From Ruegeria arenilitoris (GTDB taxonomy: Bacteria; Pseudomonadota; Alphaproteobacteria; Rhodobacterales; Rhodobacteraceae), in the NCBI RefSeq assembly GCF_013031355.1, contig NZ_WPZO01000003.1:248001-312000 (forward strand): a DNA stretch of 64,000 bases, written 5' to 3'. Every line of letters begins with the position of its first letter. The first letter of the stretch is position 1. Below, in pieces: positions 53,434 to 62,357 of this stretch. The position numbers were made by a program, and so were the translations under genes. The notes under the pieces are model-generated. The model saw only the letters and a list, made by a program, of their open reading frames with translations. It had not been told where the DNA came from and ran no database searches.

Positions 53434-54824
53434 AGTAGCACCACGCTGGCAAGCCCAAGAAAGATGAAGAACCCCATGACATCCGTTGTGGTGGTCACGA
53501 AGGTCCCCGACGCCAGCGCAGGGTCAACGCCCATGCGGTCCAGCACCACCGGTACTACCGTACCTGCAAAGCCCGCGATGACCATATTCACGACCAAGGC
53601 CGACCCGATCACGACACCCAGCATCGGAGAATCGAACCACATCATCCCCACCGTCCCCAGCACGATGGCAAAACACAGCCCGTTCAGCATCCCCACCAGC
53701 AATTCCCGCCGGATAACGCGCATGACGTTGGCGTTGGTCAGGTCGCGCGTCGCCAGCGCCCGCACCGCAACCGTCAACGACTGCGTCCCCGCATTGCCGC
53801 CCATCGACGCCACGATCGGCATCAAAATCGCCAGCGCCACCAATTGATCAATCGCCGCCTCGAACTGCGAGATAACCAATGAGGCACAGATCGCCGTACA
53901 CAGGTTCACCGCCAGCCACGGCAGACGCCGCCGGCTGGTGGCGGCCACACTGTCCGAGATCGAGCTTTCGTCGCTCACGCCCGCAAGGCGCAGAATGTCT
54001 TCTTCGTGTTCTTCATCCAGAACGACCATTGCATCGTCGATGGTGATCACGCCGACCAGCCGCCCATTCGCATCGACCACCGGGGCCGAGATCAGGTGGT
54101 ACTGGTTGAAGGCATAGGCCACATCCTCTTCGTCCTGATCGACGGGGATCGAGTGGAATTCTTCCTCGGCGATGTCATGCAACGGCACGTCGCGCCGGGT
54201 CGCCATCAGCTTGCCCAGCGTGACCTGCGCCACGGGTTTCAGCCGCGGATCGACCAACACCACGTGATAGAACTGTTCCGGCAGATCGTCATTGGCCCGC
54301 ATGAAGTCGATGGCCTGCCCAACCGCCCAATGCTCGGGCGCCATGACCACCTCGCGCTGCATGAGACGACCGGCCGAGTTTTCCGGGTAAGACAGCGCTT
54401 GTTCAGCCGCGACCCGTTCGGAATCCTCCAACGCGTCAAGGATGGCTTCCTGCTGCGGCTCTTCAAGGTCTTCCAGCAGGTCGACAACGTCGTCGCTTTC
54501 CATCTCGCGCACGGCGTCGGCCAGAACGTCGGGCTTCAGGATACCAATGATCTCTTCGCGCACCGCCTCATCGAGTTCCGAGAGGATGTCGCCGTCAAAC
54601 TCCTTGTCATACAGGCGGATCAGGCGGGCCCGATCATACGGGTTGATCTGTTCCAGAAGGTCGGCGATGTCGGCCGGGTGCAGCGGCTCCATCAGCTCAA
54701 CCAGCTTGTCGCGGTCGTCTACATCAACTGCATATAGTATGGCCGCTACGGTCTTGCGATCCAGCGCATAGACATCGTCGTCACTGGTTGACTCGTTTAC
54801 GGGTTCATCAAAGCCTGTCGTCAT
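53430..54824 (-). CDS. mgtE: Magnesium transporter MgtE
   Basis: 464 aa. N-terminal MgtE_N helical domain (HPADIADLLEQINPYDRARL, YPENSAGRLMQREVV), a CBS pair (about 145-265) that senses Mg2+, and five C-terminal transmembrane helices including MPIVASMGGNAGTQSLTVAVRA, trimmed of its last two residues, which carries the pore signature GGNAGTQ. Codirectional with fthC through GTGA overlap. No Mg2+ riboswitch recognised upstream. Confidence 0.95.
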   Translation of the reverse strand: MTTGFDEPVNESTSDDDVYALDRKTVAAILYAVDVDDRDKLVELMEPLHPADIADLLEQINPYDRARLIRLYDKEFDGDILSELDEAVREEIIGILKPDVLADAVREMESDDVVDLLEDLEEPQQEAILDALEDSERVAAEQALSYPENSAGRLMQREVVMAPEHWAVGQAIDFMRANDDLPEQFYHVVLVDPRLKPVAQVTLGKLMATRRDVPLHDIAEEEFHSIPVDQDEEDVAYAFNQYHLISAPVVDANGRLVGVITIDDAMVVLDEEHEEDILRLAGVSDESSISDSVAATSRRRLPWLAVNLCTAICASLVISQFEAAIDQLVALAILMPIVASMGGNAGTQSLTVAVRALATRDLTNANVMRVIRRELLVGMLNGLCFAIVLGTVGMMWFDSPMLGVVIGSALVVNMVIAGFAGTVVPVVLDRMGVDPALASGTFVTTTTDVMGFFIFLGLASVVLL

Positions 54825-54964
54825 GTCTGCCCCCGTATCATTCGGTCATTGGCCCCTAATTAGAAGAAGCTGCTACCGGAAAACAATGACAATACGGCGA
54901 TTTACCGACAAGTTTCGCCCGCCTATGCTGTTTCGCAGTCCCTTACAGGCGGAGATGAAGGAAA

Positions 54965-56254
54965 ATGGCGCAAAAAACGCTGCTGAAAGGACGTGTTCTG
55001 AGCTTCACCGGTTCACCGTTCGAAGGTGAGCCGACCGAGGCCGTCAAAATCAGCGAAGCAGTTCTGGTCGAAGACGGCCGCATTTCCGCTGTGGCGGATG
55101 CCGACAGCCTGCGCGCCGCCCATCCGAATGCAGACCTGATCGACTACGGCCAGCACGTCATTATGGCCGGGTTCGTGGACGCCCACGTGCATTATCCACA
55201 GACCGCCATGATCGCCAGTTGGGGCAAGCGCCTTATCGACTGGCTGAACACCTATACCTTCCCCGAAGAGATGAAGTTCGGCGACCCCGCCTATGCGTCC
55301 GAAATTGCCAACCGCTATCTCGATTTAACCGCGGCGCACGGCACGACGACCATGTGCAGTTTCTGCACCATCCATCCCGAAAGCGTCGATGCCTTCTTCG
55401 CCGCCGCGCAGCAACGCAATCAGCGCGTCGTGGCCGGCAAAACCTGCATGGACCGCAACGCGCCCGAGGGGCTGCAGGACACGGCGCAGACCGCCTATGA
55501 CCAGTCAGCAGCTTTGCTGGAGAAATGGCACGGTGTCGACCGGCTGTCTTATGCCATCACTCCCCGCTTTTCCCCCACCTCCACGCCCGAACAGCTTGAA
55601 GCGATGGGCGCGCTCTGGGCCGAGCACCCGCATTGCCTGATGCAAACGCATCTGAGCGAACAGACCGACGAAATCGCGTGGGTCCGCGAGCTGTTCCCCG
55701 AGGCGCGCGACTATCTGGATACCTATGAGAATTTCGGCCTGCTGGGCGCGCATGGTGTCTATGGCCACGTCATCCATCTGGAATCGCGCGAGCGCGACCG
55801 GCTGCGCGAGGTGGACGCGGCGCTGATCCACTGCCCGACCTCGAATACGTTCATTGGCTCGGGTCTGTTCGACATGACCGGGCTGATGCGTGACGGTCAC
55901 AGGGTCGGGCTGGCGACAGATACCGGCGGCGGGTCCAGCTTTTCGATGCTGCGCACAATGGCTGCTGCCTATGAAATCGGGCAACTGCGGGGCGCGCCGC
56001 TACACGCCGCACAGCTGCTGTGGCTGGGCACCGTCGGGTCGGCGCGCACATTGCGAATGGACGATTGCGTCGGCAACGTTGCACCGGGGATGGAGGCCGA
56101 TCTGGTCGTCCTCGACCTTGCCTCGACCCCGGCCATCGCTCAGCGCGAGGCCTGCGCTGACGACTTGTGGGAGGCCATCTTCCCCACCATCATGATGGGC
56201 GACGACCGGGCGATCTCGGCCGTTTGGATCGGCGGAGAGCCCGTCGCACGGTAA
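54965..56254 (+). CDS. guaD: Guanine deaminase
   Basis: 429 aa amidohydrolase. Zinc-site His in VDAHVHYPQTAMIASWG (about 74-90), HGTTTMCSFCTIHPES, then HTHLSEQTDEIAWVRE, GHVIHLESRERDRL, and the Asp-ligand in GLATDTGGGSSFSMLR. It deaminates guanine to xanthine in purine salvage or catabolism. The 8-oxoguanine deaminase paralogue is 0.8 kb away in the opposite orientation. Confidence 0.95.
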   Translation: MAQKTLLKGRVLSFTGSPFEGEPTEAVKISEAVLVEDGRISAVADADSLRAAHPNADLIDYGQHVIMAGFVDAHVHYPQTAMIASWGKRLIDWLNTYTFPEEMKFGDPAYASEIANRYLDLTAAHGTTTMCSFCTIHPESVDAFFAAAQQRNQRVVAGKTCMDRNAPEGLQDTAQTAYDQSAALLEKWHGVDRLSYAITPRFSPTSTPEQLEAMGALWAEHPHCLMQTHLSEQTDEIAWVRELFPEARDYLDTYENFGLLGAHGVYGHVIHLESRERDRLREVDAALIHCPTSNTFIGSGLFDMTGLMRDGHRVGLATDTGGGSSFSMLRTMAAAYEIGQLRGAPLHAAQLLWLGTVGSARTLRMDDCVGNVAPGMEADLVVLDLASTPAIAQREACADDLWEAIFPTIMMGDDRAISAVWIGGEPVAR

Positions 56255-56319
56255 AACGGGCATCGCCTAGTTTTGAGCGCAAACCAGAGACGAGGCGCTC
56301 AAGGCCTTTGGTCCGAACC

Positions 56320-56347
56320 ATCGGGCAGCCAGATGACGGCTGCCTGA
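56320..56347 (+). terminator. Weak terminator after guaD
   Basis: GGCAGCC (56324-56330), loop AGATGAC, GGCTGCC (56338-56344), flanked by ATC/GAT, then TTT. Short T tract; lies 70 bp after the guaD stop. Confidence 0.4.
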
Positions 56348-56378
56348 TTTCCCCGATAAGTCGAAAGAGAAAGTAAGC

Positions 56379-56861
56379 CTATAGACCCAGCTTGCGAATA
56401 TTCTTTCTTTTCTTCGATTTGAATTTGTCACCCTTCACTAGGGTGCTGTCCCCGGTTGCCCGCCACCATTCCTTATCGTCTGGCCATTTGCGCCAGATTT
56501 GACCATCCGGAGCGACAACATGCTCGATACAGCCCAGCTCATCCGGCTCGGAGTCGACGGAATCGCCTTTTGGCCAGTACCAGACCAATTCACGGCAAAC
56601 GCGGGCCTTGCGGTCCACTTTCCACGTGCCGATAGCCACGTTGTCGCTGTGCTTTTTGCACCATGCGCTCGCCTGCCAGCCGGAACCAAAGTAAATTCCG
56701 CCCTCACATCCTTTCCAGATTTGCGTCTTGCCCCCATAGAGCTGTGCAATCACATTGGGGTCGGCAGGCTTCGCACCCTGCGGTTTGGGGTCAGCCCAGG
56801 CGAATGCTGAATTCAGAACGATCAGGACGGCAGTGCCAACAGAAATTGCTTTAAATTTCAT
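56379..56861 (-). CDS. DUF995-like exported protein
   Basis: 160 aa. Signal peptide (MKFKAISVGTAVLIVLNSAFAWA), then a mature part with aromatic and Cys residues resembling DUF995: VIAQLYGGKTQIWKGCEGGI, GTWKVDRKARVCRELVWYW, EPDELGCIEHVVAPDGQIW. It has four or more Cys, possibly two disulphides. A basic tail (KSKKRKNIRKLGL) ends the protein. Function unknown. Single-gene unit. Confidence 0.6.
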   Translation of the reverse strand: MKFKAISVGTAVLIVLNSAFAWADPKPQGAKPADPNVIAQLYGGKTQIWKGCEGGIYFGSGWQASAWCKKHSDNVAIGTWKVDRKARVCRELVWYWPKGDSVDSEPDELGCIEHVVAPDGQIWRKWPDDKEWWRATGDSTLVKGDKFKSKKRKNIRKLGL

Positions 56862-57016
56862 CTAACCACTCCTTCTAAAATGAAGAAAAGATACCACAAA
56901 AACGCCAATTTCTCAAAAATCCGGCCGCCCCAAAAGCCTCACTACTGGGCGTCTTTTCTTGCTGTTGCAGCTAAACAGCCACCGCACCCAGCCTTGTGAA
57001 AGCGACGATACTCAGC

Positions 57017-58351
57017 CTAGCGTTGCAAGGCCTGCGCCAGACTGTTCTGGCGCTCGATGATCCTTGGCAGGTCTATCGTTGCAATCTGCCCGTGGCGCAC
57101 GATCTGGCGCCCTTCCACGAACAGATGCTTCACATTCATCGGCCCGGACAATAGCAACGCCGCCGAGTCCCAACTGCCGGCGCTTTCAATCCCGCTCGTG
57201 TCCCAAACGGCAATATCGGCGCGCTTGCCGGGCTCCAGCCGCCCACAATCGGGGCGGTTCAGAACATCAGCACCGCCGCGCGTGGCAATCTCCAGCGCTT
57301 CACGGGACGACATCGCATCCGCACCGTTCGCGACGCGCTGCAATAGCATGGCCTGTCGCGCCTCGAGGATCAGGTTGCTGCTGTCGTTGCTGGCCGACCC
57401 ATCGACCCCCAAACCAACAGGAACGCCGTGGTCGCGCATGGCACGCACCGGTGCGATACCTGACCCCAAACGGCAATTGGAACAGGGACAATGTGCGACA
57501 CCGGTCTGGGTTCTGGCGAACAGATCGATCTCGGTCCCGTCCAACTTAACGCAATGGGCGTGCCACACATCCGAACCGGTCCAGCCCAGATCCTCGGCAT
57601 ATTGCCCTGGGCGACAGCCGAACTGCGCCTGCGAATAGGCGATGTCTTCGTCGTTTTCCGCCAGGTGGGTGTGCAGCATCACCCCCTTATCGCGCGCCAG
57701 AATTGCCGCATCACGCATCAGGTCGCGGCTGACCGAGAACGGTGAACACGGTGCCAGCCCGACGCGGCACATTGCGCCCTCGGAAGGATCGTGAAACGCA
57801 TCAACGACCCGGATCATGTCATCGAGGATCGCGGCCTCGACTTCGACCAGCGCATCCGGCGGCAGGCCGCCGTCACTTTCGCCAATGCTCATGGCGCCGC
57901 GTGTGGGATGAAAGCGCAGGCCGATCTCAGCCGCCGCCGCAATCGTGTCATCCAGCCGCGCACCGTTCGGGTACAGATACAGGTGGTCAGAACTGAGCGT
58001 GCACCCGGACAGAGCCAGTTCGGCCAGACCGATCTGGGCCGAGACGAACATCTCTTCCGGCCCAAAGCGGGACCAGATGGGATAGAGCGCCTTCAGCCAG
58101 CCAAACAACAGCGCATCCTGCCCGCCGGGCACCGCGCGCGTCAGGGTCTGAAAAAGATGGTGATGGGTGTTCACCAAACCCGGCGTCACGACGCACCCAG
58201 CCGCATCATGAGTTTCGCCGGTGGTCTGCAGGTTGTGGCCAATCTGTTCGATCTGCCCGCCTCGGATCAGGATATCAGCGCCAGAGAGTTCACGGCGCGT
58301 GTCGTCCATCGTCAGGATGGTATCTGCGTTCTTGATCAGGGTTTCGGTCAT
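57017..58351 (-). CDS. 8-oxoguanine deaminase
   Basis: 444 aa amidohydrolase of the 8-oxoguanine/AtzB-like group. Zinc His motif VNTHHHLFQTLTRA, then RFHPTRGAMSIGESDGGLPP, HTHLAENDEDIAYSQ, AHCVKLDG, and GLGVDGSASNDSSNLI (Asp ligand). GGAGGG precedes the ATG at 58351. It would convert 8-oxoguanine to urate. The preference for 8-oxoG rather than guanine or another amine is inferred from family similarity. Confidence 0.85.
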   Translation of the reverse strand: MTETLIKNADTILTMDDTRRELSGADILIRGGQIEQIGHNLQTTGETHDAAGCVVTPGLVNTHHHLFQTLTRAVPGGQDALLFGWLKALYPIWSRFGPEEMFVSAQIGLAELALSGCTLSSDHLYLYPNGARLDDTIAAAAEIGLRFHPTRGAMSIGESDGGLPPDALVEVEAAILDDMIRVVDAFHDPSEGAMCRVGLAPCSPFSVSRDLMRDAAILARDKGVMLHTHLAENDEDIAYSQAQFGCRPGQYAEDLGWTGSDVWHAHCVKLDGTEIDLFARTQTGVAHCPCSNCRLGSGIAPVRAMRDHGVPVGLGVDGSASNDSSNLILEARQAMLLQRVANGADAMSSREALEIATRGGADVLNRPDCGRLEPGKRADIAVWDTSGIESAGSWDSAALLLSGPMNVKHLFVEGRQIVRHGQIATIDLPRIIERQNSLAQALQR

Positions 58352-58467
58352 TCCGCCCTCCTTGCAATACACCCGTTTCGTGCAAGAGGAGCGTCGGCTG
58401 GCGGAAAACGGGTACAAGAACCAGCCGGGCAAACCCTACCCGACCGGTTCAGACCCGGCAATCTTTT

Positions 58468-59259
58468 TCAGTGCTTGCGCAAAAGTTCCAGCGCCGCCGC
58501 ATGCAGATCAGCGTTCGCGGCCGCCAAAACGCGGCCACCTTCATGCGCGGGACCGCCTTGCCAGTCAGTGACAACTCCGCCCGCAGCTTCGATCACCGCG
58601 ATAGGCGCCTGAATGTCATAGGCGTTGAGGCCAGCCTCGATCACCAGATCGACCTGCCCCGCAGCCAGCAGCGCATAGGCATAACAATCCATGCCATATC
58701 GCGTCAGCCGAACATGCCGCGCCACGGCCTCGAACCCAGCGCGTTCGTCAGGGGTGCCAACCTCGGGGAAAGTGGTGAACAGAATCGCCTGGTTCAGACT
58801 GGACGTCGGGCGGGTCTTCAGTGGTGCCGTTCCGGTTGGGCCGGTCACTTGCGCGATGTCGGCTGATCCCACGAAACGCTCGCCGATATAAGGCTGGTCG
58901 ATGACGCCCATGATCGGGCCGTCCTGCGTGCTTAGCGCGATCAATACACCCCAGGTGGGCGTGCCGCTGATAAAACCGCGGGTGCCGTCAATCGGGTCCA
59001 ACACCCATGTTCGGCCGCTGGTGCCCTCATCCTGGCCGAACTCTTCGCCAAAGATACCGTCATCGGGCCGGTGTTTGGCCAGAACCGCGCGCATGGCCTG
59101 TTCGGCGTTCCGATCAGCAACGGTTACCGGGTCGAAGCCCTCGTCCAACTTGTTGTCGGTCTCAAGATTGGATTGTCTGAAAAATGGAAGAATGGCCGCG
59201 CGCGCAGCGTCGGCCATTTCTTCGGCAACTTCCAGATCGCTTAGAATGGTCTCTTGCAT
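58468..59259 (-). CDS. hisN: Inositol monophosphatase family protein (histidinol-phosphatase HisN-like)
   Basis: 263 aa. IMPase motifs: FGEEFGQDEGTSG (Mg2+ Glu), WVLDPIDGTRGFISG (catalytic loop) and YDIQAPIAVIEAAGGVVTDW (C-terminal Asp site). HisN-like sequences of Actinobacteria and alphaproteobacteria dephosphorylate histidinol phosphate; inositol phosphatase is the alternative. No his genes nearby. Confidence 0.85.
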   Translation of the reverse strand: MQETILSDLEVAEEMADAARAAILPFFRQSNLETDNKLDEGFDPVTVADRNAEQAMRAVLAKHRPDDGIFGEEFGQDEGTSGRTWVLDPIDGTRGFISGTPTWGVLIALSTQDGPIMGVIDQPYIGERFVGSADIAQVTGPTGTAPLKTRPTSSLNQAILFTTFPEVGTPDERAGFEAVARHVRLTRYGMDCYAYALLAAGQVDLVIEAGLNAYDIQAPIAVIEAAGGVVTDWQGGPAHEGGRVLAAANADLHAAALELLRKH

Positions 59260-59304
59260 ACGCTACCCGTGCGGTCCGCGCGTGCCAGAGTCAACCCCGT
59301 TCGC

Positions 59305-59676
59305 TCAGGCGACGTCGCTCAGCACACGTGCGAGCTCGAACAGGCGGCGGCGTTGGTTTTCAGGGATCGCATAGTAGGAACGTACCAAATCCAGTGCTTC
59401 CTTGTCCCCCATCAGATCAGCCGGAACCGATTTCTTGCCGGTTGCTTCTTTTTCGGCCTCTTCCAGACCTTCAAAGAAAAAGCTGACAGGCACATCCAAT
59501 GCCTCGGCGATGTCCCACAAACGGGAAGCGCTGATGCGGTTGGCACCTGTCTCGTATTTCTGAATCTGTTGAAACTTAATACCAACTTGCTGCGCCAACT
59601 GCTGCTGGGTCATGCCAATCAGCCAGCGGCGATGCCGGACGCGCTTGCCCACATGGACATCGACGTGATGGGTCAT
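59305..59676 (-). CDS. XRE-family regulator, PraR-like
   Basis: 123 aa. HTH_3 (about 8-65): VGKRVRHRRWLIGMTQQQLA, QQIQKYETGANRISASRLWD, then VPVSFFFEGLEEAEKE, an arrangement shared with alphaproteobacterial PraR-type regulators of biofilm/PHB and quorum-related genes. C-terminal YYAIPENQRRRLFELARVL helix. A palindrome TTCCTAATTAGGAA lies 88-101 bp upstream. Regulon not inferable from this window. Confidence 0.85.
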   Translation of the reverse strand: MTHHVDVHVGKRVRHRRWLIGMTQQQLAQQVGIKFQQIQKYETGANRISASRLWDIAEALDVPVSFFFEGLEEAEKEATGKKSVPADLMGDKEALDLVRSYYAIPENQRRRLFELARVLSDVA

Positions 59677-60002
59677 TGGTATTCTCCTCTAAACTACACA
59701 CACAACCGATCTGAGTGCGCGACATGCCTTTTTACGCAACACTAGCGAGCCGCCCTTAACCACTTCCTAATTAGGAACATGCCCCCAAATCAGCACCTCA
59801 GACAATATTGCGCTTTTTGGTTTTTTTTTCAAGAAGGTTGAATCTGATTCCCGGCGCAGAGATTTAAAGTTGTGCCACGCAAGCCTCGCACACGTCCCTG
59901 CCGTCAGGTAAGTCTGACGTGCTTGCCACACCCCCTGCCGGGTAAGAGATTGACAAACCCCAAGCAGCACGAACCTATGCCCCAAACCACAGGAGCAGAC
60001 TC
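59677..60002. other. Intergenic region between the XRE gene and the quinone oxidoreductase
   Basis: 326 bp, AT-rich near 59800-59850 (including a run of nine T). It holds the palindrome TTCCTAATTAGGAA (59764-59777) and a hairpin GTCAG/CTGAC (59903-59918). It must supply divergent promoters. No ORF with supporting signals is seen. Confidence 0.6.
59764..59777. promoter_or_regulatory. 14-bp perfect palindrome upstream of the XRE gene
   Basis: TTCCTAATTAGGAA is fully self-complementary, 88-101 bp before the XRE start. Candidate operator, possibly autoregulatory. Confidence 0.5.
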
Positions 60003-60959
60003 ATGCTGGCCTACAGAATTCCGTCCCAAGGCGCCGCCGCCCGGCTTTGCGATATTGACGTCCCTCAACCTCTGGAAGGTCAGGTGCGGGTCGCGATCAA
60101 AGCCTGCGGCCTGAACTTTGCCGACTTGCTGATGCAGAAGGGTACGTATCAGGACACGCCGCCCGCCCCCTTCACGCAGGGTATGGAAATCGCCGGTGTG
60201 GTCGATGCGACGGGGCCAGGCGTATCGCACCTGCAACCAGGTGACCGGATCGCGGTCTATTCGGGTCAGGGCGGCTTGGCGGAGTTCGGAGTGTTCGACG
60301 CGGACCGCGCAATCCCCCTGCCCGATTCGATGAGCTTCGAAGACGCCGCCGCCATCCAGATCGCCTATGGCACCAGCCACATTGCATTGGATCACCGTGC
60401 CCGCCTGCAACCCGGCGAGACGCTGCTGGTCACCGGTGCAGCAGGCGGTGTCGGCCTGACAGCGGTCGAGATCGGCAAGCTTATGGGCGCAACCGTGATC
60501 GCTCAGGCCCGGGGCGCGGACAAGCTGGCTGTTGCGCAAGCCGCCGGGGCGGACCACCTGATCGACGCATCCGAGGATCTGCGCACGCGCGTCAAGGAAC
60601 TTGGCGGCGCGGATGTCGTGTATGACGCAATCGGCGGCGATGTGTTCAAAGCCGCCTTCCGCGCCACCAACCCCGAAGGGCGCCTGCTGCCCATCGGTTT
60701 TGCGGGCGGTGAGGTACCGCAGATTCCCGCCAATCACCTGCTGGTCAAGAACCTGACAGTGATCGGGTTCTACATTGGAGGGTACCTGACCTTCCGGCCT
60801 CAGATCGTGCAGAACAGTTTTGAAACTCTGTTCCGCTGGCACGCCGAGGGGAAAATCAAGCCCCATATCAGTCACGTGTTGCCCTTGTCGGACGCCGAAA
60901 AAGGCCTGCAACTGCTGCGAGACCGTACGGCGACCGGCAAGGTCGTGATCACGCCCTAG
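60003..60959 (+). CDS. NADPH:quinone oxidoreductase (MDR family)
   Basis: 318 aa medium-chain dehydrogenase/reductase without catalytic zinc ligands. N-terminal GroES-like domain (ACGLNFADLLMQKGTYQDTP, GMEIAGVVDATGPGV), Rossmann loop LLVTGAAGGVGLTAVEIGKL (about 142-161) for NADPH. Quinone-type acceptors are usual. AGGAG precedes the ATG. The last codons overlap the convergent LysR gene by 4 bp. Confidence 0.9.
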   Translation: MLAYRIPSQGAAARLCDIDVPQPLEGQVRVAIKACGLNFADLLMQKGTYQDTPPAPFTQGMEIAGVVDATGPGVSHLQPGDRIAVYSGQGGLAEFGVFDADRAIPLPDSMSFEDAAAIQIAYGTSHIALDHRARLQPGETLLVTGAAGGVGLTAVEIGKLMGATVIAQARGADKLAVAQAAGADHLIDASEDLRTRVKELGGADVVYDAIGGDVFKAAFRATNPEGRLLPIGFAGGEVPQIPANHLLVKNLTVIGFYIGGYLTFRPQIVQNSFETLFRWHAEGKIKPHISHVLPLSDAEKGLQLLRDRTATGKVVITP

Positions 60960-61837
60960 CCGACAACGGCCTTCAGGGGGCTGCTGCCGAGCATACGGAA
61001 ATTCTGCCGGACGAGGTCGGCCAGCGCCTCAACCACGGGGCCACGTCCGGGCTCCCCGCCGTACAGGTTGATCATATGCGCGGGCAGATCGGGCAGCACA
61101 CCGCCGTCATCGATCTGCACCAGATGCGCGGCCTCGGTGCCATCCAGCATGGCGTGAATCGCCAAGTCGGCAGACACGGTGGCCTCAATGGTGCGGTCGT
61201 TTTCGGTTTCCACCGACAGCTCCCACGGAAGGCCCGCTTCATCCAGCGCCGCGATCATCTGCGGCCGGAACATGCAACGACGACCGACTGCAATGGGAAT
61301 CGGCCGCTTGCGCCAAGCCGACCCGCCGGGCGCGCCAATCCAACGCAGCGGCAGCTCGGCAATGGTTTCCGCCGCCTCGCCGCCGTTCGCTTCGGTCGTT
61401 AGGATCAGGTCGCATTCGCCGCGCTTGAGCATGTCTTTCAGTTGCAGCGAGTATGAGGACACCAACTGCACCCGCACCCGCGGGAAATCCGCATTGAAGC
61501 GCTGCAACACCCGGGGAATAGCTGGGTACACAATGTCATGCGGCACGCCCAGCACCACCTCACCCTCGAACGCCTGATCGGTGAGCTTCGAGATCACCTC
61601 ATCATTCAGCGCGATCATGCGGCGGGCATAGGCAAGCAGTTGCTCTCCCGAGGCGGTCAGCGCGATGGTACGGCCGCTGCGGTCCAGCAGTTCAAGGCCC
61701 AGCAGCTCCTCCAGCCGCTTCAACTGCATCGAAACGGCAGATTGCGTCAGGTGCAGGAACCCGGCGGCACGCGTCACGCCACCCTGATCGGCCACCGCCA
61801 CAAAAGAACGCAAGGTTGTAATGTCCAGATTTCGCAT
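60956..61837 (-). CDS. LysR-family transcriptional regulator
   Basis: 293 aa from ATG 61837. HTH at the N-terminus: LDITTLRSFVAVADQGGVTR and LHLTQSAVSMQLKRLEELLG, then the effector domain (EVVLGVPHDIVYPAIPRVL). AAGGA lies upstream of ATG 61837 with 9-nt spacing; GTG 61843 is in frame but too near the SD. Divergent from the DUF1127 gene, which may be a target. CATTTTCAAAATG (61873-61885) in the shared gap could be its site. Confidence 0.88.
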   Translation of the reverse strand: MRNLDITTLRSFVAVADQGGVTRAAGFLHLTQSAVSMQLKRLEELLGLELLDRSGRTIALTASGEQLLAYARRMIALNDEVISKLTDQAFEGEVVLGVPHDIVYPAIPRVLQRFNADFPRVRVQLVSSYSLQLKDMLKRGECDLILTTEANGGEAAETIAELPLRWIGAPGGSAWRKRPIPIAVGRRCMFRPQMIAALDEAGLPWELSVETENDRTIEATVSADLAIHAMLDGTEAAHLVQIDDGGVLPDLPAHMINLYGGEPGRGPVVEALADLVRQNFRMLGSSPLKAVVG

Positions 61838-61872
61838 GTTCACGAATCCTTATGTGTTACTTCATAAACATT

Positions 61873-61885
61873 CATTTTCAAAATG
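61873..61885. promoter_or_regulatory. Palindrome in the LysR/DUF1127 divergent gap
   Basis: CATTTTCAAAATG is a perfect palindrome around a central C, 36-48 bp before the LysR ATG. Candidate LysR autoregulatory site. Confidence 0.35.
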
Positions 61886-61964
61886 TGCCCTATTGCGCCA
61901 TATAAATCAAGGAACTTGATGAAACCCCAAAAACTCATCGAGAAAGCATGAAAGGACAAACATT

Positions 61965-62174
61965 ATGACCCAAATTGCAATTAACAGACCCTGCCCGCCC
62001 CGCCGCCGCTTTGGCCTGTCTCTGCTGTGGGATGCGCTTTCTCTGCACCGCCAGCGTCGCACTTTGGCAAGGCTGGACGCCCGGGCGCTGGAAGACATCG
62101 GAATCACGCGTGAACAGGCCGAGGCCGAAGCCGCCCGTCCCCTTTGGGATGCGCCGGAATTTTGGCAAAAATGA
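61965..62174 (+). CDS. DUF1127 (YjiS-like) small protein
   Basis: 69 aa. Basic N-terminus (RPCPPRRRFGLSLLWDALSL) and the DUF1127 core RTLARLDARALEDIGITREQ, followed by EAEAARPLWDAPEFW. Small DUF1127 proteins of alphaproteobacteria are tied to RNA turnover, phosphate or arginine metabolism and are often stress-induced. A strong terminator follows 26 bp after the stop. Confidence 0.92.
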   Translation: MTQIAINRPCPPRRRFGLSLLWDALSLHRQRRTLARLDARALEDIGITREQAEAEAARPLWDAPEFWQK

Positions 62175-62199
62175 TTCTGACACTCATCTTTTCCCGATG

Positions 62200-62236
62200 A
62201 ATGGCGACCCGCTCCCGCAGGTCGCCATTTTTGTTT
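62200..62236 (+). terminator. Terminator of the DUF1127 gene
   Basis: AATGGCGACC (62200-62209), 10-nt loop, GGTCGCCATT (62220-62229), then TTTGTTT. Perfect 10-bp stem. Confidence 0.93.
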
Positions 62237-62308
62237 CGTGTTTTAGCCGGAATCCAGCGCTAAACCCTTGAAACATGACCCGCAGTTGCCGATATTTGCG
62301 AGGAACGG

Positions 62309-62325
62309 GGTCCGATTTTCGGACC
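62309..62325. repeat. Inverted repeat in the BI-1 gene leader
   Basis: GGTCCGA (62309-62315)/TCGGACC (62319-62325) with loop TTT, 33 bp before the ATG. It could be a leader stem-loop or an operator. Confidence 0.45.
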
Positions 62326-62357
62326 ACGAAAAGAATTATGTGAAGGGAGACCCTTTA

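Noticed and set aside
59810-59840. T-rich run (nine T) as a terminator
   Set aside because: No stable GC-rich stem directly precedes it, and no gene reads into it from the left on the plus strand.
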